A DNA stretch of 64,000 nucleotides. Source: Tilletiaria anomala UBC 951. Lineage: Eukaryota; Basidiomycota; Exobasidiomycetes; Georgefischeriales; Tilletiariaceae. Below, one piece after another: positions 1-11,421 of the stretch; position 1 is the stretch's first letter, and every line of letters begins with the position of its first letter. The stretch spans positions 1-64,000 of the forward strand of contig NW_013546995.1 of the NCBI RefSeq assembly GCF_000711695.1, in the 5' to 3' direction. The notes under the pieces were generated by a model that was not told where the DNA came from, ran no database searches, and saw only the letters and a program-made list of their open reading frames with translations. Both the position numbers and the translations under genes were made by a program.

Positions 1-26
1 AGAGAGAGAGAGAGAGAGAGAGAGAG
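1..26. repeat. (AG)n microsatellite at window edge
   Basis: An uninterrupted AG dinucleotide run opens the window and may continue outside it. It lies about 830 bp upstream of the exportin-like start codon, in what is probably promoter or intergenic DNA. Confidence 0.9.
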
Positions 27-852
27 GAAAGGGAGGCCTGCTCCTGGCTGTGCCGGGTGCGAGAGCGTGTGTAATGTAGTGCTGAGTGTGCTTCCGATCC
101 TCGCTGCAATGCTGGGGTCAGCTGAGCAGCAAGCGGGACGGACAGGCAAGTGCCAAGTGTGGATTAGTTGTGTGTGTATGGCGAGCATGTGTGACTGACT
201 GGACTCTAAGTGAACGGGGCGAGGGGAGAGTCGAGAGTGTGATGGATGTTAGGGGCGCCTCCGAGGGGAGAGGGGGGAGCGGGGATTAGGGCGGAACCAG
301 CAACAGCAAAGGGAATCAATCAAATCAATCACTCCAGCTGTGTGGGTGTTTGCATGTGCCAAGCACAGGCACAAGCACAAACTGAACCCGAACCTGACGC
401 CACGCCACCGCCCGCTCCACCTCATGCCAAGGGGTGGAGCGGGTTAATGACACTCTGACGCAGCCCCGACTCAAACACTGTGGAACCAACTCGCTCTTGA
501 CTTGCAATCCCCCTCACCCGCCATTACGTAAGCATCGCCACTGGCAGCGGCCCCGGTGAAGGACAAGAAGAGCCTCAGCCGTGAAAAAAGTGGAAGGGTT
601 GTGCAAGAGCAACCCTCCACTCGGCTCGGCTCCTGACGCCACGGTTCAGGGACGGTGGCAGCGGCAGGCTGTAGTGTTGTTGTTGTCGTCGTCGTCATCG
701 ATGGCATAGCAGACCAACCACCACCCCGCCCTTGCCTACGCCCACACCTACGCTTTGTTCGAGTGCGAGGCGAGCGAGGCAGTGGTCGAGCCGAGACGAC
801 TGGCCCGCGCTCCTGGGAACATAGCATAGAACACCCACCGACCCTCGCAGCG
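27..852. other. upstream region of the exportin-4-like gene
   Basis: No supported gene. The reading frame of the downstream gene stays open back to 655, but that 5' stretch is a run of simple Val and Arg/Pro codons with no family similarity, so I treat it as leader. No clear TATA box was seen. Confidence 0.5.
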
Positions 853-3800
853 ATGATCCCCCCGACCGAGCACCTGCAGCAGGCCCTGCAAACGGTCCTC
901 CACGCCAGCGTTGCCTTCACCAGTCCAGACCCCTCCACACGTGCACACGGCGAGGCCATCTTCCTCCAAGTCCGCAGCGCCGACAATGCGCTCGACTATG
1001 CCGTGTTTTTTATTGGTGTGTCTTCCTCCTTCTCCTTCTCCTTCTCCTTCTCCTTCTCCTCTTCCTCCCTCTCATTCCCCTTCTCCGCGCTGCACGCAGA
1101 GCATAGCCAAGATGCATTCACCACGTTTCAGTCCTTCAACATGGTCCTCCACGCCCTTCCGCACCTCACGCCTAACCGGCAGCCGCACCTGGCGCAGAAC
1201 GGTCGAAGCACGCCAGCCGCTCCGCTGTCCGAGTACATCCCCAGCTTTGCTGCCCTGCGCGACTTTCTCACCCACATCACCGTGCAGCGCTCCCACGCCG
1301 TCGACGTCGACGCGTACCGCGCATCTGCGACTGCTAGTAGCAACAGCAGCAACGCAGGCAGTGCGGCAGGCCCACTCGCCAAGCAGTGGCCGGCGTACGT
1401 CCGTGCACGCGCGCTGCAGACCGTAGCGGCCGTCAGCAAAAAGGCGCTTGCGGAGGAGATCGATGTGGTGTCCTCCTCATCGCACCCGGCAACGACAGCA
1501 GACACAGAGAGCGATCATCAGCTGCACGCCGTCGCAGCGCGGCACCTGCAGCCTGCGCAGAACCTCCTGCACCGCCTCCTACTCTCCCCCTATGCGAGTG
1601 ACGGTAACAGCCAAGACAGCGAGGCAGCCTTCTGGGCCGACCGGCACGTCGGTGCGGCCCTGCTCCGCGCGCTGCTCGAGGAGTTCGGCTTGACGCATGT
1701 GCATCTCGGCGATCGCGGGGCGGGTGATGACGACGGCGACAGTGGTGGCGATGGGTGGCACGATAGTGATCGAAGCAGTAGAGGCCAAGGGAGAGAGGCC
1801 GCAGCCGAACATAGCTCCTCGGCGCACACCGGCCTGACCGCCGTGCAGCACTTGCTTTGCAAGGCCGCCTTCCAGCGCGGCGTGTATCGGAATGCACTCT
1901 CGCTCATTCTGCACAACGTCAAGCAGCTCGTCGACATACATGAGCATCGCAGTGGCGGCAGTGCGCATCATAGCGACGGGCAAACCGGCGCTGCCGCCGA
2001 CGCAAGGAGTCAAACCGTGTTTAGCGCCTGCCTCGCCACGCTCGAAGGCCTGCTCGGCTGGTCCTTCCTGCGCTCCGATTCGCTGGCGCGCATCATTGCG
2101 TCGTCCTCTGACGGCACCGCTGGCAGCTCGCTGCCAGTAGATGCACTACAGCAACAGCAACAGCAGGAGCTGCTTGACACGCTCCTGTCGCCCGACTTGC
2201 TACTCCTCGTCGCTGCTGCATACAGGCACGCAGCTGCGCTAGATTCGCGCCAGCCAACCAGCGTGAATTCCATCGCGTTGCACCGCGCGAGGCAGTGTCT
2301 CCTCCTTGCATTTTCCCTTGCCGACAACCTGCCCTTCCTTTCCTCTGCTTCTTCGTCCCATCATCACCATCATCATCACTCTTCGCGCCAACCGCATGAT
2401 CAGGAGCAGCAGTACGACGTGCGTCGCCGCATGCTCCAGTGCCGCCTAGAAACGCAGCTGTACCTGCTCAAGGCGCTCATCCGCGAGCATGCGCCGCGCG
2501 GCACGCTCGTCGCGCACGGCAACGGCCTGCTCTTTCTCGCGCAGCTCGCGCGGCGGACTTTTGCCTCGCCCACCAACGGCGCATCCGCCCTCTGCTCCGT
2601 CCTCCATCTGCAAGGGCCAGCACCGGCGCCAGAAGGAACAGCATCGCAACAGCAGCAGCTGCTGGACCTGCTCGATGCGCTCGCCCAGCTCAACCACGCT
2701 GTTTTCTCCTTTGCGTTCGAGCGCAGCCGCCAGACACAGGAGGAGGATGACCTGCAGGCCCTGGCGGAGGATGCGACGGACGCGCTGCTCGGCTGCTGGC
2801 ACACCCTCGTTGGGTCCATACGCGGCCAATTAGCGCTCTCCGGCATTGGCGTGGACGCACAAGCGCTGCATACACTGTGGGCTGCTGTGCAAGTGGGCCT
2901 ACAGGACGAGCTGGTGCAGCCGTACATCCGCGGGCGCCTCGCCGCCGCGCGTATCAGCGTCGAAGACCACGACGACGACCTGTTTTCTGAGCAGGGCGAC
3001 GAGGCGCAGAAGGACCGTGAGCTTTATTCAGACCAGCTGATCAGCATCGGCCTGCTGGCGCGCATCAACGCCGCGCAGAGCGTGCGCCTGCTGCGCGACG
3101 AGTTGCGCCTGCGTCTTTCGGCTGCCGTCGGGCAGGGCGACGCCGCGCGTGCACAGACTGCGAGCGCGGAGGCAGAGGCAGCGGCGCTGTGGGAGCAGAT
3201 CCACTGGCTGCTGCTTATCGCCGGGCACGTCGTCGCAGATAGCAACAGCGGCGAGACGCCCACGCCGCCGATCGAGCTCACGTCCCTCGCCAATGCTGCC
3301 AGCGCGGATGCAGACGAGGCGCTGCTCCTAGAGGGCTTCCTGGGCGATGTTGGCATCGAGAACTTTTCGCGCTTTGCACATATGCCCGTTCAAGTCATTA
3401 GCCCGCAGGTGATGGAGACATACGTCTGGTTCATTGGGCGCTGGGCCACTTCCTACGTCCTCTCCTCCGATGGGCCATTTTCCGCTTCCCACAGTGCCGG
3501 CAGTGTGAGCCGCAGTGAAACAGGCGTGATGGCACTCAACAGCGTTACCTCGGCCTTGGCACGTGTCTTGGAGACGTGGACAGCCGAAGCCGATGTCGTC
3601 AAAGAAGTCGCAGCGACGCTCAAGGGATTCCAGTTGTCCGAGACCATCCCTTCCATCCTCATCGAGCAACAGGAGCTGCGCGCGCTACTCACCGCTGCCA
3701 TCAACGCCATGCCGGTGCTCCCCGCAGGTACGCACGGCGACCTGCTCGCGGCGCTCGTCGGGCTGCTCTTCGTCGCGCAGGCGCAGGCGCAAGCGACGGC

Positions 3801-5166
3801 CGAGAGCTACTTCGGCCAAGTCACATCGTACATTCACGGTCGCTTCGAGGCGCTAGTCCAAGGCGGGTCCGAACTGAGCCAGCTTGCGCGCAACGCCCAG
3901 AGCGCAGAGACAATCGTCGAGGTGCAGAAACTGCTCGATATGCTCGAAGGCCTCGCGCGCGCGATCCAGCCGCGCTCCTCGCGCGTTATCTTTGCGTTCC
4001 AAGCGCAGTTCTTCCATGCGCTCAACCAGCTCTGCAGAACGTATGCCGGCCGCGCCGACATCGTTCTGCTTGTTCTACGCATCTACGACAGCCTCGCGAG
4101 CGCGCTGGACTTTTCCTTCGACCCGGCCGACGACACTCTGATCAGCAGACAGTTCAACGAGGCGCTTTGGCACTATTTGGATATTCTGCGAGCCGATCGC
4201 GAAACGCTCGGCCTCCTCGGTAGAGGCTCAGTCGAGGCGGATGAGCCTTTCGAGGGTCTCAGGCGCGGACTCGACCTGCTGCCTATCTTAGCAGCCTCGG
4301 TCTTGCAGCAGGATCAGCAGGATCAGCAAGAGCCAGCGCTAATTCCAGCACCAGAAGTCGCACTAGCCGGGCCGAGCTTGTCGCCTGAACGGTCCGAGGA
4401 TTTATGTCTGTTTGCATTCGTATCACTCGCGCCCCTCGTCTCGGACGATGCTCTCAAGACGCCATCGCTCGCATTCAGCTTCTCTGCAGCATGTGCTGAT
4501 GTGACGCGCGCGTGCGCCAAGCGCATCGTTTCGCTCACCGCATCGCCTGCATCGGCCACATCAGCTGCGGATCTCCTCGGCAGCGTTGCAGCTGCACTGT
4601 GCAAGGCACTGAAGGCCGATACGGCAGAGGCTGTCTTAAATGCGCTGACGAGCGCTAAGGCGCTTGCGAGCGCCACTGCTCAGCTCACACCATCCGCCTC
4701 CTCGGCAGTGACTGCAATGCAGGCGCCCATGCAGCATATCCTCTTCGAGCTACTCAAGACGCTATTGTTCGAACCTGTCAGCACATCCCTGCTCGACGAG
4801 TTCATCCTGACCGTCCAGTCGCAGCTCATCGCGCTCTCCAGACCTCAGTTTGGCGGCGAAGAAGCGCTGTCGGCTGCATTGCATCAATTCTGCACCGACG
4901 TGACAGTTTCCACATCTGTGGTGGGCACAGGCGAAGCAGCCGTGCAAGCTGTCCAGGCTTTTTTTGTTGCCTCACAACAGCACCGGCCACAACAGGTTGT
5001 CAATGGCAATGGACACGTTGATGGGCACGCCCTCGGGCATAGGAGTCTTAACATCCGAGCTCGTGCGCGTATGCAAGCTCTAGCTGACCGTGCGGCTGCC
5101 ACGGCCTTCTGCCAGGCAGCGAGATCTGCCGTTCTCAAGGCGAGAGCGGGGATCCGCGTCCGATGA
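853..5166 (+). CDS. exportin-4-like nuclear transport receptor (importin-beta family)
   Basis: Two exons, 853-1015 and 1100-5166, give about 1409 residues. The family carries cargo through nuclear pores with Ran-GTP; animal exportin-4 is about 1150 residues. The N-terminal heat-repeat region follows the exportin-4 pattern: an FLxxR-like segment near residue 34, then, only after removal of an 84-nt in-frame intron (GTGTGT to GCAG), a segment FIEHSQDAFTTFQSFNM that lines up with the exportin-4 stretch ILETSKVDYVLFQAATAIM. The remainder is alpha-helical and Leu/Ala-rich, with fungal-specific low-complexity inserts including Gln6 near 2150 and His7 near 2360, which explain the extra length. The start at 853 is chosen because similarity begins there; the frame upstream is simple sequence. 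It could be another importin-beta relative; the exportin-4 assignment is moderate. It converges with VPS45. Confidence 0.65.
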   Translation: MIPPTEHLQQALQTVLHASVAFTSPDPSTRAHGEAIFLQVRSADNALDYAVFFIGVSSSFSFSFSFSFSSSSLSFPFSALHAEHSQDAFTTFQSFNMVLHALPHLTPNRQPHLAQNGRSTPAAPLSEYIPSFAALRDFLTHITVQRSHAVDVDAYRASATASSNSSNAGSAAGPLAKQWPAYVRARALQTVAAVSKKALAEEIDVVSSSSHPATTADTESDHQLHAVAARHLQPAQNLLHRLLLSPYASDGNSQDSEAAFWADRHVGAALLRALLEEFGLTHVHLGDRGAGDDDGDSGGDGWHDSDRSSRGQGREAAAEHSSSAHTGLTAVQHLLCKAAFQRGVYRNALSLILHNVKQLVDIHEHRSGGSAHHSDGQTGAAADARSQTVFSACLATLEGLLGWSFLRSDSLARIIASSSDGTAGSSLPVDALQQQQQQELLDTLLSPDLLLLVAAAYRHAAALDSRQPTSVNSIALHRARQCLLLAFSLADNLPFLSSASSSHHHHHHHSSRQPHDQEQQYDVRRRMLQCRLETQLYLLKALIREHAPRGTLVAHGNGLLFLAQLARRTFASPTNGASALCSVLHLQGPAPAPEGTASQQQQLLDLLDALAQLNHAVFSFAFERSRQTQEEDDLQALAEDATDALLGCWHTLVGSIRGQLALSGIGVDAQALHTLWAAVQVGLQDELVQPYIRGRLAAARISVEDHDDDLFSEQGDEAQKDRELYSDQLISIGLLARINAAQSVRLLRDELRLRLSAAVGQGDAARAQTASAEAEAAALWEQIHWLLLIAGHVVADSNSGETPTPPIELTSLANAASADADEALLLEGFLGDVGIENFSRFAHMPVQVISPQVMETYVWFIGRWATSYVLSSDGPFSASHSAGSVSRSETGVMALNSVTSALARVLETWTAEADVVKEVAATLKGFQLSETIPSILIEQQELRALLTAAINAMPVLPAGTHGDLLAALVGLLFVAQAQAQATAESYFGQVTSYIHGRFEALVQGGSELSQLARNAQSAETIVEVQKLLDMLEGLARAIQPRSSRVIFAFQAQFFHALNQLCRTYAGRADIVLLVLRIYDSLASALDFSFDPADDTLISRQFNEALWHYLDILRADRETLGLLGRGSVEADEPFEGLRRGLDLLPILAASVLQQDQQDQQEPALIPAPEVALAGPSLSPERSEDLCLFAFVSLAPLVSDDALKTPSLAFSFSAACADVTRACAKRIVSLTASPASATSAADLLGSVAAALCKALKADTAEAVLNALTSAKALASATAQLTPSASSAVTAMQAPMQHILFELLKTLLFEPVSTSLLDEFILTVQSQLIALSRPQFGGEEALSAALHQFCTDVTVSTSVVGTGEAAVQAVQAFFVASQQHRPQQVVNGNGHVDGHALGHRSLNIRARARMQALADRAAATAFCQAARSAVLKARAGIRVR
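1026..1060. repeat. CTTCTC-type tandem repeat within the first intron
   Basis: About five copies of a 6-nt pyrimidine repeat fill the middle of the 84-nt intron of the exportin-like gene. It is in frame with the gene, so it would read as a Ser/Phe run if the intron were retained. Confidence 0.85.
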
Positions 5167-5400
5167 GAGTCATCATTCATGTAGCATATACAAGCGTCAC
5201 CCGCGATGATGATGTTTTTGAAGGCGATGGGTAGCGAACAAAAGGGGGAGAAACCCCATTCGTAATCGCATGAACAGAAGGCCGCAAACACCGCACCATC
5301 CACGTAGGGAGTAGCAGTCGGTATATAGCGCAACACCACGTGAAGAGCGCAGTCCACACAGAAGCGTTTCTCTTCCGATGAATGGTATGGAAGAAGCATG

Positions 5401-7887
5401 TTATTGGAGCGCGATGCCTTCCACGCCTCTGCGGACAGTGTCGAACAGGCCGCGCGCCAAATTTTTCGCACCGTCTGCCGCCTCGCCAAGGATTTCCGAA
5501 TCTAGTAGTGCAGCTGGGCCTGCCGCGCTCGCCCCGCCTGCTGAACCAGCCGCGTTGTGCGAAACTGGTCCTACGCTCAAGCCCCTTGCGCCAGTGCCGG
5601 CGCCAGGGGCGGTTGTGGGACGGCGAGTGACGCTCGCGGGGAAGCGAGACGCGGCGTCTTGGACCATATCGAGGAAAGTCTGTGAATTGTGCACCGACGT
5701 GCCGCCGAGCAGAAACCGCGCGCCCATTCCTGGTCCAGAGGGACCTTGCGCATTTATCAGCGCTATCGATCGAGCCTCTGCAAATGCGACAGAAGGCGTA
5801 ACGGGAATAATTTCAATATGCGAGACAGGTTCTGTCATATCGCCCAGTCCGTGCGACGAACCTTCATAGGTAGAGCCTCCGATGATGAATATGATGACGT
5901 CTTGATACCTTTGGCGAAGGATCGCACGAGTGGGCACAAGTCAGGGTTTTGCCTTCCCTCCAGAGATTCTGCAGGCGCGAACCACTCTCACCTCTGCAAT
6001 AATGGAGCTGGTGCTTGCCCCACGAAAGGGTAGCTAGTATCCCTCAGACGGCCTTTCATGAGGTTCTCGATTGTCTCTGCCAAGTGCGGAGAATGTTGTG
6101 TGTACACGTTCTCGACACCCTTCAACCCCTTGAGCGCGCTCTTCCCGCGAGAGAAGAGTCCTTCGTTGGCGAACAGGTCGTCCTGTCTTTGTTCTGCGCC
6201 AGCAATGTTGAGCATCACATTAACGAGCTAATCACGACCAAGAAAAGCTGTGTCGGTCAGTGTTTAAAGTTGGAAAATCCCATTTCTCGAGTAAAGACCC
6301 ACTGCTGCTCGTGATTCCGGTACGCCAATGTGCAAGAGCTGCTTAACGACGTTTCCAATCTGGTTGTAGGAGTTGCGCTGATATCTCAGCGCATACAAGA
6401 TGGCCAGACGAACTTTGGCTTCTTGCTGAATGTCGGGCGATTCGATCATTCGCTGAACGTTCTGCGAACCCAGCCAAAGAGAGATGATTAGTAAAACCCA
6501 AGCAGGCAGAAGACCAGCACCGTGGTCAGCAGCTCACCTGCAAGTCGGTGGTATGTGATTCCTGACTGGCTAGACTCTGTTCCAGCTCGCTGACCTCGAG
6601 CATACGCTCTTCTTCGACCCTTCTGCTTAGCTCTCCAAGCAGCGCCACATGCTTGCTGACATTTCCACCAAGCTTGCGGAACTCTGGGAACTCCTCGACA
6701 AACTTCTTCATGTCCGCGACCGTCTCGATCTTACTATTGCTGCTCGTCCTCGCCTGGTAGTCGAGCACATACTTTTTGATGCTGGCGCCTAGGTCGCCAA
6801 AGTTGTCATACACATTCGCACTGAAAAATGGGTCCTGGTCGACGGAGAGGACGATCTCGCGCAAGTCGGAACGGATACCGGGTGCATTCTCGAGGCTGAC
6901 GCGACCGTTGCGTATGCCGATCACTTCGTGTACCATCGCTTGGTATGTCCACTGCGAGAGCAATGGCGTGACGGGGTCATTTCGTCGATCAAGGATGAGC
7001 AAAAGCGGCGGGACCTCGGTGCGTCGCATGTCGAAGAGGGACTGTTGTGCTTGGTTCATTTGATACACGAGCTCTTCCCCTAGTCGTCTCGCCAGGCCGC
7101 TCATGCGCTCGTATCGGACCACAGGCCGTCTCTTTAGACTGAGCAGGAGGGCCATCAAACCATGTGTATGCCGCTCCAGACTCTCTGGCTCCCATTCGTG
7201 CAAGAAGCCTGTGTTACTCCCTCCCCCATTTGCTATGGAGGATGCAGCACCACTTGCTGCGGCTGTACGGAAAGCATCTCGACTCCATAGACTGTGTGGA
7301 GGGCAATCAATGTTGAGGCTGAAATGCGAGGGTGTAATGGGAATGTAGTCGCAGAAGAACTCTTGGATTTCCTTGACTACCTCGTGAGAGTCAGCCTCGG
7401 CAAGGAGCTCGATGGAAGACTTTTTCAGTACGTTGGTAAAGTCTGTTACGTCAAGGACATGAAATTGAAGTTTGTTGTTAGCTGCAACGCACGAGTTGGG
7501 AGTCTCGTGGACAAAACATACAAATCCAGTAACCTCCATACTTTGGTTCTCGCAACTCTCGCACGAGGAAGTCAACGCTGCTCGGTGTCGGTCGCAAAAG
7601 GGCGACACACTTGAGATGTCGCATTCGATCCCGAGATACATTGTCTACGCGATCTGTGAGATAGACTTCGTGAGAGAGCAAGGATGATTGTGTAAATGCC
7701 GTCGATATGATTGGGGTCTGCGAATATGACGGCGAAAGGAAAGCAATGAGTCTAAGGGTTTAAGTCGATCCCCCGGAATTACGTCAATCATACAAACCGT
7801 CTCTGCGTCGAGGAGAAGAACTTTCATGCCGTTGACATCTGTGATCATTCGTTCAATGTAGGCCGAGATGGCCTTGGTGACGTCCAT
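5401..7887 (-). CDS. VPS45: Vps45, Sec1/Munc18-family regulator of endosomal SNAREs
   Basis: Seven exons (7887-7798, 7717-7522, 7442-6538, 6461-6303, 6227-5992, 5908-5862, 5777-5401) give 669 residues, slightly above the usual 570-600. Vps45 binds the Tlg2/syntaxin-16 type SNARE and controls fusion at the trans-Golgi network and endosomes. Spliced reading gives family signatures in order: GMKVLLLDAET then TPIISTAFTQSS with SHEVYLTDR in the N-terminal domain, REPKYGGYWIYFTNV, DYIPITPSHFSLNI, LLILDRRNDPVTPLL, FLxGLKGVENVYTQH-type LKGLKGVENVYTQH, and IIFIIGGSTYEEARSIALIN near the end. Every intron is supported by restored similarity across the junction. Two introns have unusual signals: a GTTCGT donor at 5861 and a purine-rich acceptor at 5909. 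The C-terminus carries about 75 extra Gly/Ala-rich residues. It is divergently placed from COQ8. Confidence 0.95.
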
Positions 7888-8653
7888 CTTTGGCCGACAG
7901 TGTAGCTCTCTTGTCGGTCCCTTTACGGAACTGACGGAGCATGAATGGTTTACTGGGATCCTAGAGATATTCGGAGCACATCACCTAGAGTGATACACCC
8001 TGGCTGCCCACAGCAATGCTGCAGACAACCCTTCCGCAGCCTGTGCGAATGTTGGAGCGTCGACGCGGAGTCCCGCACCTGAACGAGCGGTACAGAGTAC
8101 ACACCTGCCAGTTCACCAATTCAGCTTCAAAACGGGAACTTCGCTTCTTGACTAACGTTCCTGTCACCGTCCATCAGAAGGTGCCGCTGATTCTGTTGGG
8201 TTGGAGAGGCTCGGGTGGGCGATCGCCAGACTATTTCTATGATCACGATCAAGTAGCAAGTATCAAGGCTCAATCGTCCAACGTCCAATGCAACGAGCTT
8301 CAGCGTCCACGCGTGAGGCGTGTGAAGGCTCTTGTAGGGTTCCACATTGCACCGTAGGATTTACCTGCATTTTGTACGAGACTCTCTACCAGAGAGAAGG
8401 TACGCGTATAATGTCTCAAACATTATGATTTATACAGATTGAATCCACCATCCACATTAATCACCTATCTAATTGATTGGACCGCTACTGGTCAGCAACG
8501 CATCATGCGCAGACCCATCGTCCACTTCAACCTTTCTTCGCACCTCTTAAAACCCCAGTCTTAATCTTCAATCGCTGGCGCGTGTTCGCAGATAGCAATA
8601 AAAAAATCGCAGTGCCCTACTCTTCGAGAGCAAGGTGGAAAGGGAAGACAGCC
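7888..8653. promoter_or_regulatory. divergent intergenic region between VPS45 and COQ8
   Basis: About 766 bp separates the two start codons. It should hold both promoters and 5' leaders. No TATA box or known operator could be assigned. The COQ8 frame is open upstream to 8477 but has no ATG before 8654. Confidence 0.5.
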
Positions 8654-11283
8654 ATGCTACCGACCCTGCAAGAATCCGCAGTCATCCTGAGCGCTCTTGC
8701 GCGCATCGCCAGGCGGGCTGCGTACGAACAAAGTCGACATCGCGCCTCTCCTTCCAGTCCCTCTACTAATACATTCCACGATCGTGGGCGCAGCGGCGAG
8801 GAAGACACAATTAGAATCTTAGAGTATGCCTTCAAGACAGCGCAGCCGTGGCCTACAGCAATTCATGCCGCTCAACAGGAAGGCATACGGATAGAAGAAT
8901 GGCAAGCTCGGACGTCAATACAGCACAAAGAACATGTTCCATCTCCAGACAGGTTCGAGGAGGACCTTCTTGCTGCCGAGTATTTCCACCATCAGGAAAC
9001 GCCTCAGATCAGGCCAGCAGTTGTCCCTTTTGCTGCAAGCAAGCCATGGCCTAGCCAAGTGGTTTCTAACAAGCTAGGTGACATACAGAATGCGTCAGTA
9101 GCTCGTGCCACCGTTCCATCACCGAGTGTGACCCTGGCACAGGAGCCTCCGTCAGTCGTCCATCTAGATCCAGAGTCGCTGTTGCTTCAAGAGTCGTTGG
9201 CAGCGGGATCTACTGCGGCCACAAGGTTTGACCAAATCGAAACTGACCCGGAGGTGGTGCTTAAAGCAGCTTCTGGGACGCCCGGCGCAAACCCTGACAT
9301 CGATTTGGAACTGCTTGCAACTCGGACAGCCGAGAAAGCCTCCCCATCGCCTGCTGAGACACATGATCCGAATCATCTATTGGTGACAGCACCACCAGCA
9401 GAACCCACCACGGAATCCTCCTTCGCTAGCGCAGGCGCCACCACGGAATCCTCCTTCGCTAGCGCAGGCGCCACCACAGAATCTGGAGTGTCGTCGGAAC
9501 GGGTCATGCAACCTGGGATTGCCCATGAAGCGTCCAATGAGTCGAAGGTTCAAGACGCTCAGCCAAATGTTGCGCCAAATGAGGAGCATGACGAAGCGAC
9601 AGCTGAGCTCGACTGCCCGGCCGATGCCATGCCACTGCGCGGCCCGCCGCTCACAGCATCCAAGGTGCCGTCATCGCGTCTCGGTAGACTGTTCCACTAT
9701 GGAAGTCTAGGTGCAGGTCTAGCATGGGGAGCAGCTGGCTCATATCTCTCCTCTTTATCTGCCGAAAAGACCCTAGGGTCAACCACGGCACCGCGCTGGA
9801 TGTCCGAGTCCAACATTCGTCTCCTTGTCTCGAAGCTGTCGACTATGCGCGGCGCGGCGTTGAAGCTTGGGCAGTTCATGTCCATCCAGGACTCGCACCT
9901 CTTGCCGCCTGAGTTGGAATCGGTGTTGATGCGTGTGCAGAACTCGGCGCACTACATGCCCGACTGGCAATTGGAGAAAGTGATGCGCAAGGAGCTTGGT
10001 GGTAAAGGCTGGAAGGAGAGGTGGTTTGAGAGCTTTGAGGAACGGCCATTCGCAGCCGCTAGCATTGGACAAGTGCACGCCGGCGTGCTCAGGAAGGACT
10101 TGAGCGCGGAAGAGATAGGCGCCGCAAGCGAGGAAGAGGCACTGGCGCTCAGAGGCAAGCGCGTCGCAGTGAAGGTCCAATTCCCCGGAGTCAAGGAGAG
10201 CATCAAGGCAGACACATCCTACTTGAAATGGCTCGTCTCCGCCTCGGCGCTCCTTCCTCGCGGCCTCTTCCTCGAAAACACGCTGCGCGTGATGGAAGCC
10301 GAGCTGGAGGATGAATGCGACTACGAGCGAGAAGCGGAGATGAACCGTCGCTTCAGGCACCTCATAGAATCAGACGCTGACACCAGGGAGCGCTTCGCCG
10401 TCCCGCGCGTCGTCAATGCACTCTGCACGTCGCGCGTCCTAACGACAGAGATGATGGCCGGCCAGCCGCTCACACAGGCTATATCGCATTTAAAGCAGAC
10501 GCAAAAAGACGCTATTGCCACGTCCATCTTGGAGCTCTCATTGCGCGAGCTCTTCCAATGGCGGCTGATGCAGACCGACCCGAACTGGACGAATTTCCTT
10601 TGGAACGGACAGACGCGCAAGATCGAGCTCATCGATTTCGGCGCCACGAGGGAGTACAGCGAGCGGTTCATGGACCATTGGGTCCGCTTGCTTTGGGCTG
10701 CTGTGGAAGGCGATCGAGAAGAGTGCCGTAAGTGGAGCTTGGCGGTAGGCTATCTCACCGGAGAGGAAAGCGAGGTGAGTATCTGCCACCCTCGCTACAT
10801 CCACGCTATTAAATGAGCTAACATTGTGCTCCCTACTCGCAGAAGATGCTCAATGCGCATCTTGACTCGATGATCGCACTTGGCGAGCCGTTCCGCTCGA
10901 CTTCGCCGAGCCCGTATCCATTCACTAATCAGACTATCACTTCGCGCGTGCGCGATCAGATTCCCATCATGCTTCGTGAACGCCTCACACCTCCACCCTC
11001 GGAGACGTATTCGCTCAATCGCAAGCTCAGCGGCGCATTCTTGCTCTGCGCCAAGCTTGGGGCGCAGGTAGAGTGCAGGGACATGATGAAGGAAGTGACG
11101 AAAGGGTATCGCTTTGGGGATGATGTCGCTTCAGGCACAGAAGGACAAGGCATTGATGGAGCTTCTGCTCGAGTCGGTGGAACTAGATCCATACACACGG
11201 CATTAGCCCCTCAGGTGCGTCGGCTTCACCATTCTGCAGGGAAACGTGACATGAGTGCGCGATATCACGGTGGCACTCGCTGA
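8654..11283 (+). CDS. COQ8: Coq8/ADCK3 atypical kinase-ATPase for ubiquinone biosynthesis
   Basis: Exons 8654-10774 and 10843-11283 give about 853 residues. Coq8 acts in the mitochondrial matrix on the inner membrane and supports the CoQ synthesis complex. Visible UbiB-family features: KLGQ (the KxGQ motif) at about residue 404, Ala-rich nucleotide loop AAASIGQVHAG near 466, Lys in VAVKVQF near 506, an acidic segment ELEDECDYEREAEMNRR, QTDPNWTNFLW and IDFGATREY near 661, and NQTITSRVRDQIPIML in exon 2. The ATG at 8654 begins an Arg/Ala-rich mitochondrial leader. The 390 residues before KxGQ are longer than usual and contain an exact 33-nt tandem repeat. The intron 10775-10842 has GTGAGT, a CTAAC branch site and GCAG. 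The 3' end is uncertain: a good donor at 11215 and acceptor at 11338 would instead give a tail ending at a TAG at 11399-11401. Confidence 0.93.
9405..9470 (+). repeat. two exact 33-bp tandem copies within COQ8
   Basis: Units 9405-9437 and 9438-9470 are identical and encode an 11-residue unit TTESSFASAGA; a third copy begins at 9471 and diverges. They lie in the poorly conserved N-terminal extension, before the kinase-like core. Confidence 0.95.
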
Positions 11284-11421
11284 TCAGTACATATGAAAAG
11301 CTGACTTCTTGAAGCATATTTGCTTGAATGATGTGCAGTTCGCTACGGTAGAGAAGGGCACGGACGCAATCTCGGCGCGCGCTGGCCACGCTCCGTCGTA
11401 GATACTCTGGAGAAGAACGCC

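Noticed and set aside
655-852. N-terminal extension of the exportin-like frame from 655
   Set aside because: The extra 66 codons are Val/Arg/Pro-rich simple sequence with no family similarity, and similarity begins at the ATG at 853.
911-1426. Second plus-strand frame inside the exportin-like gene
   Set aside because: Pro/Ser-rich shadow frame across the CTTCTC repeat; the exportin frame explains the region.
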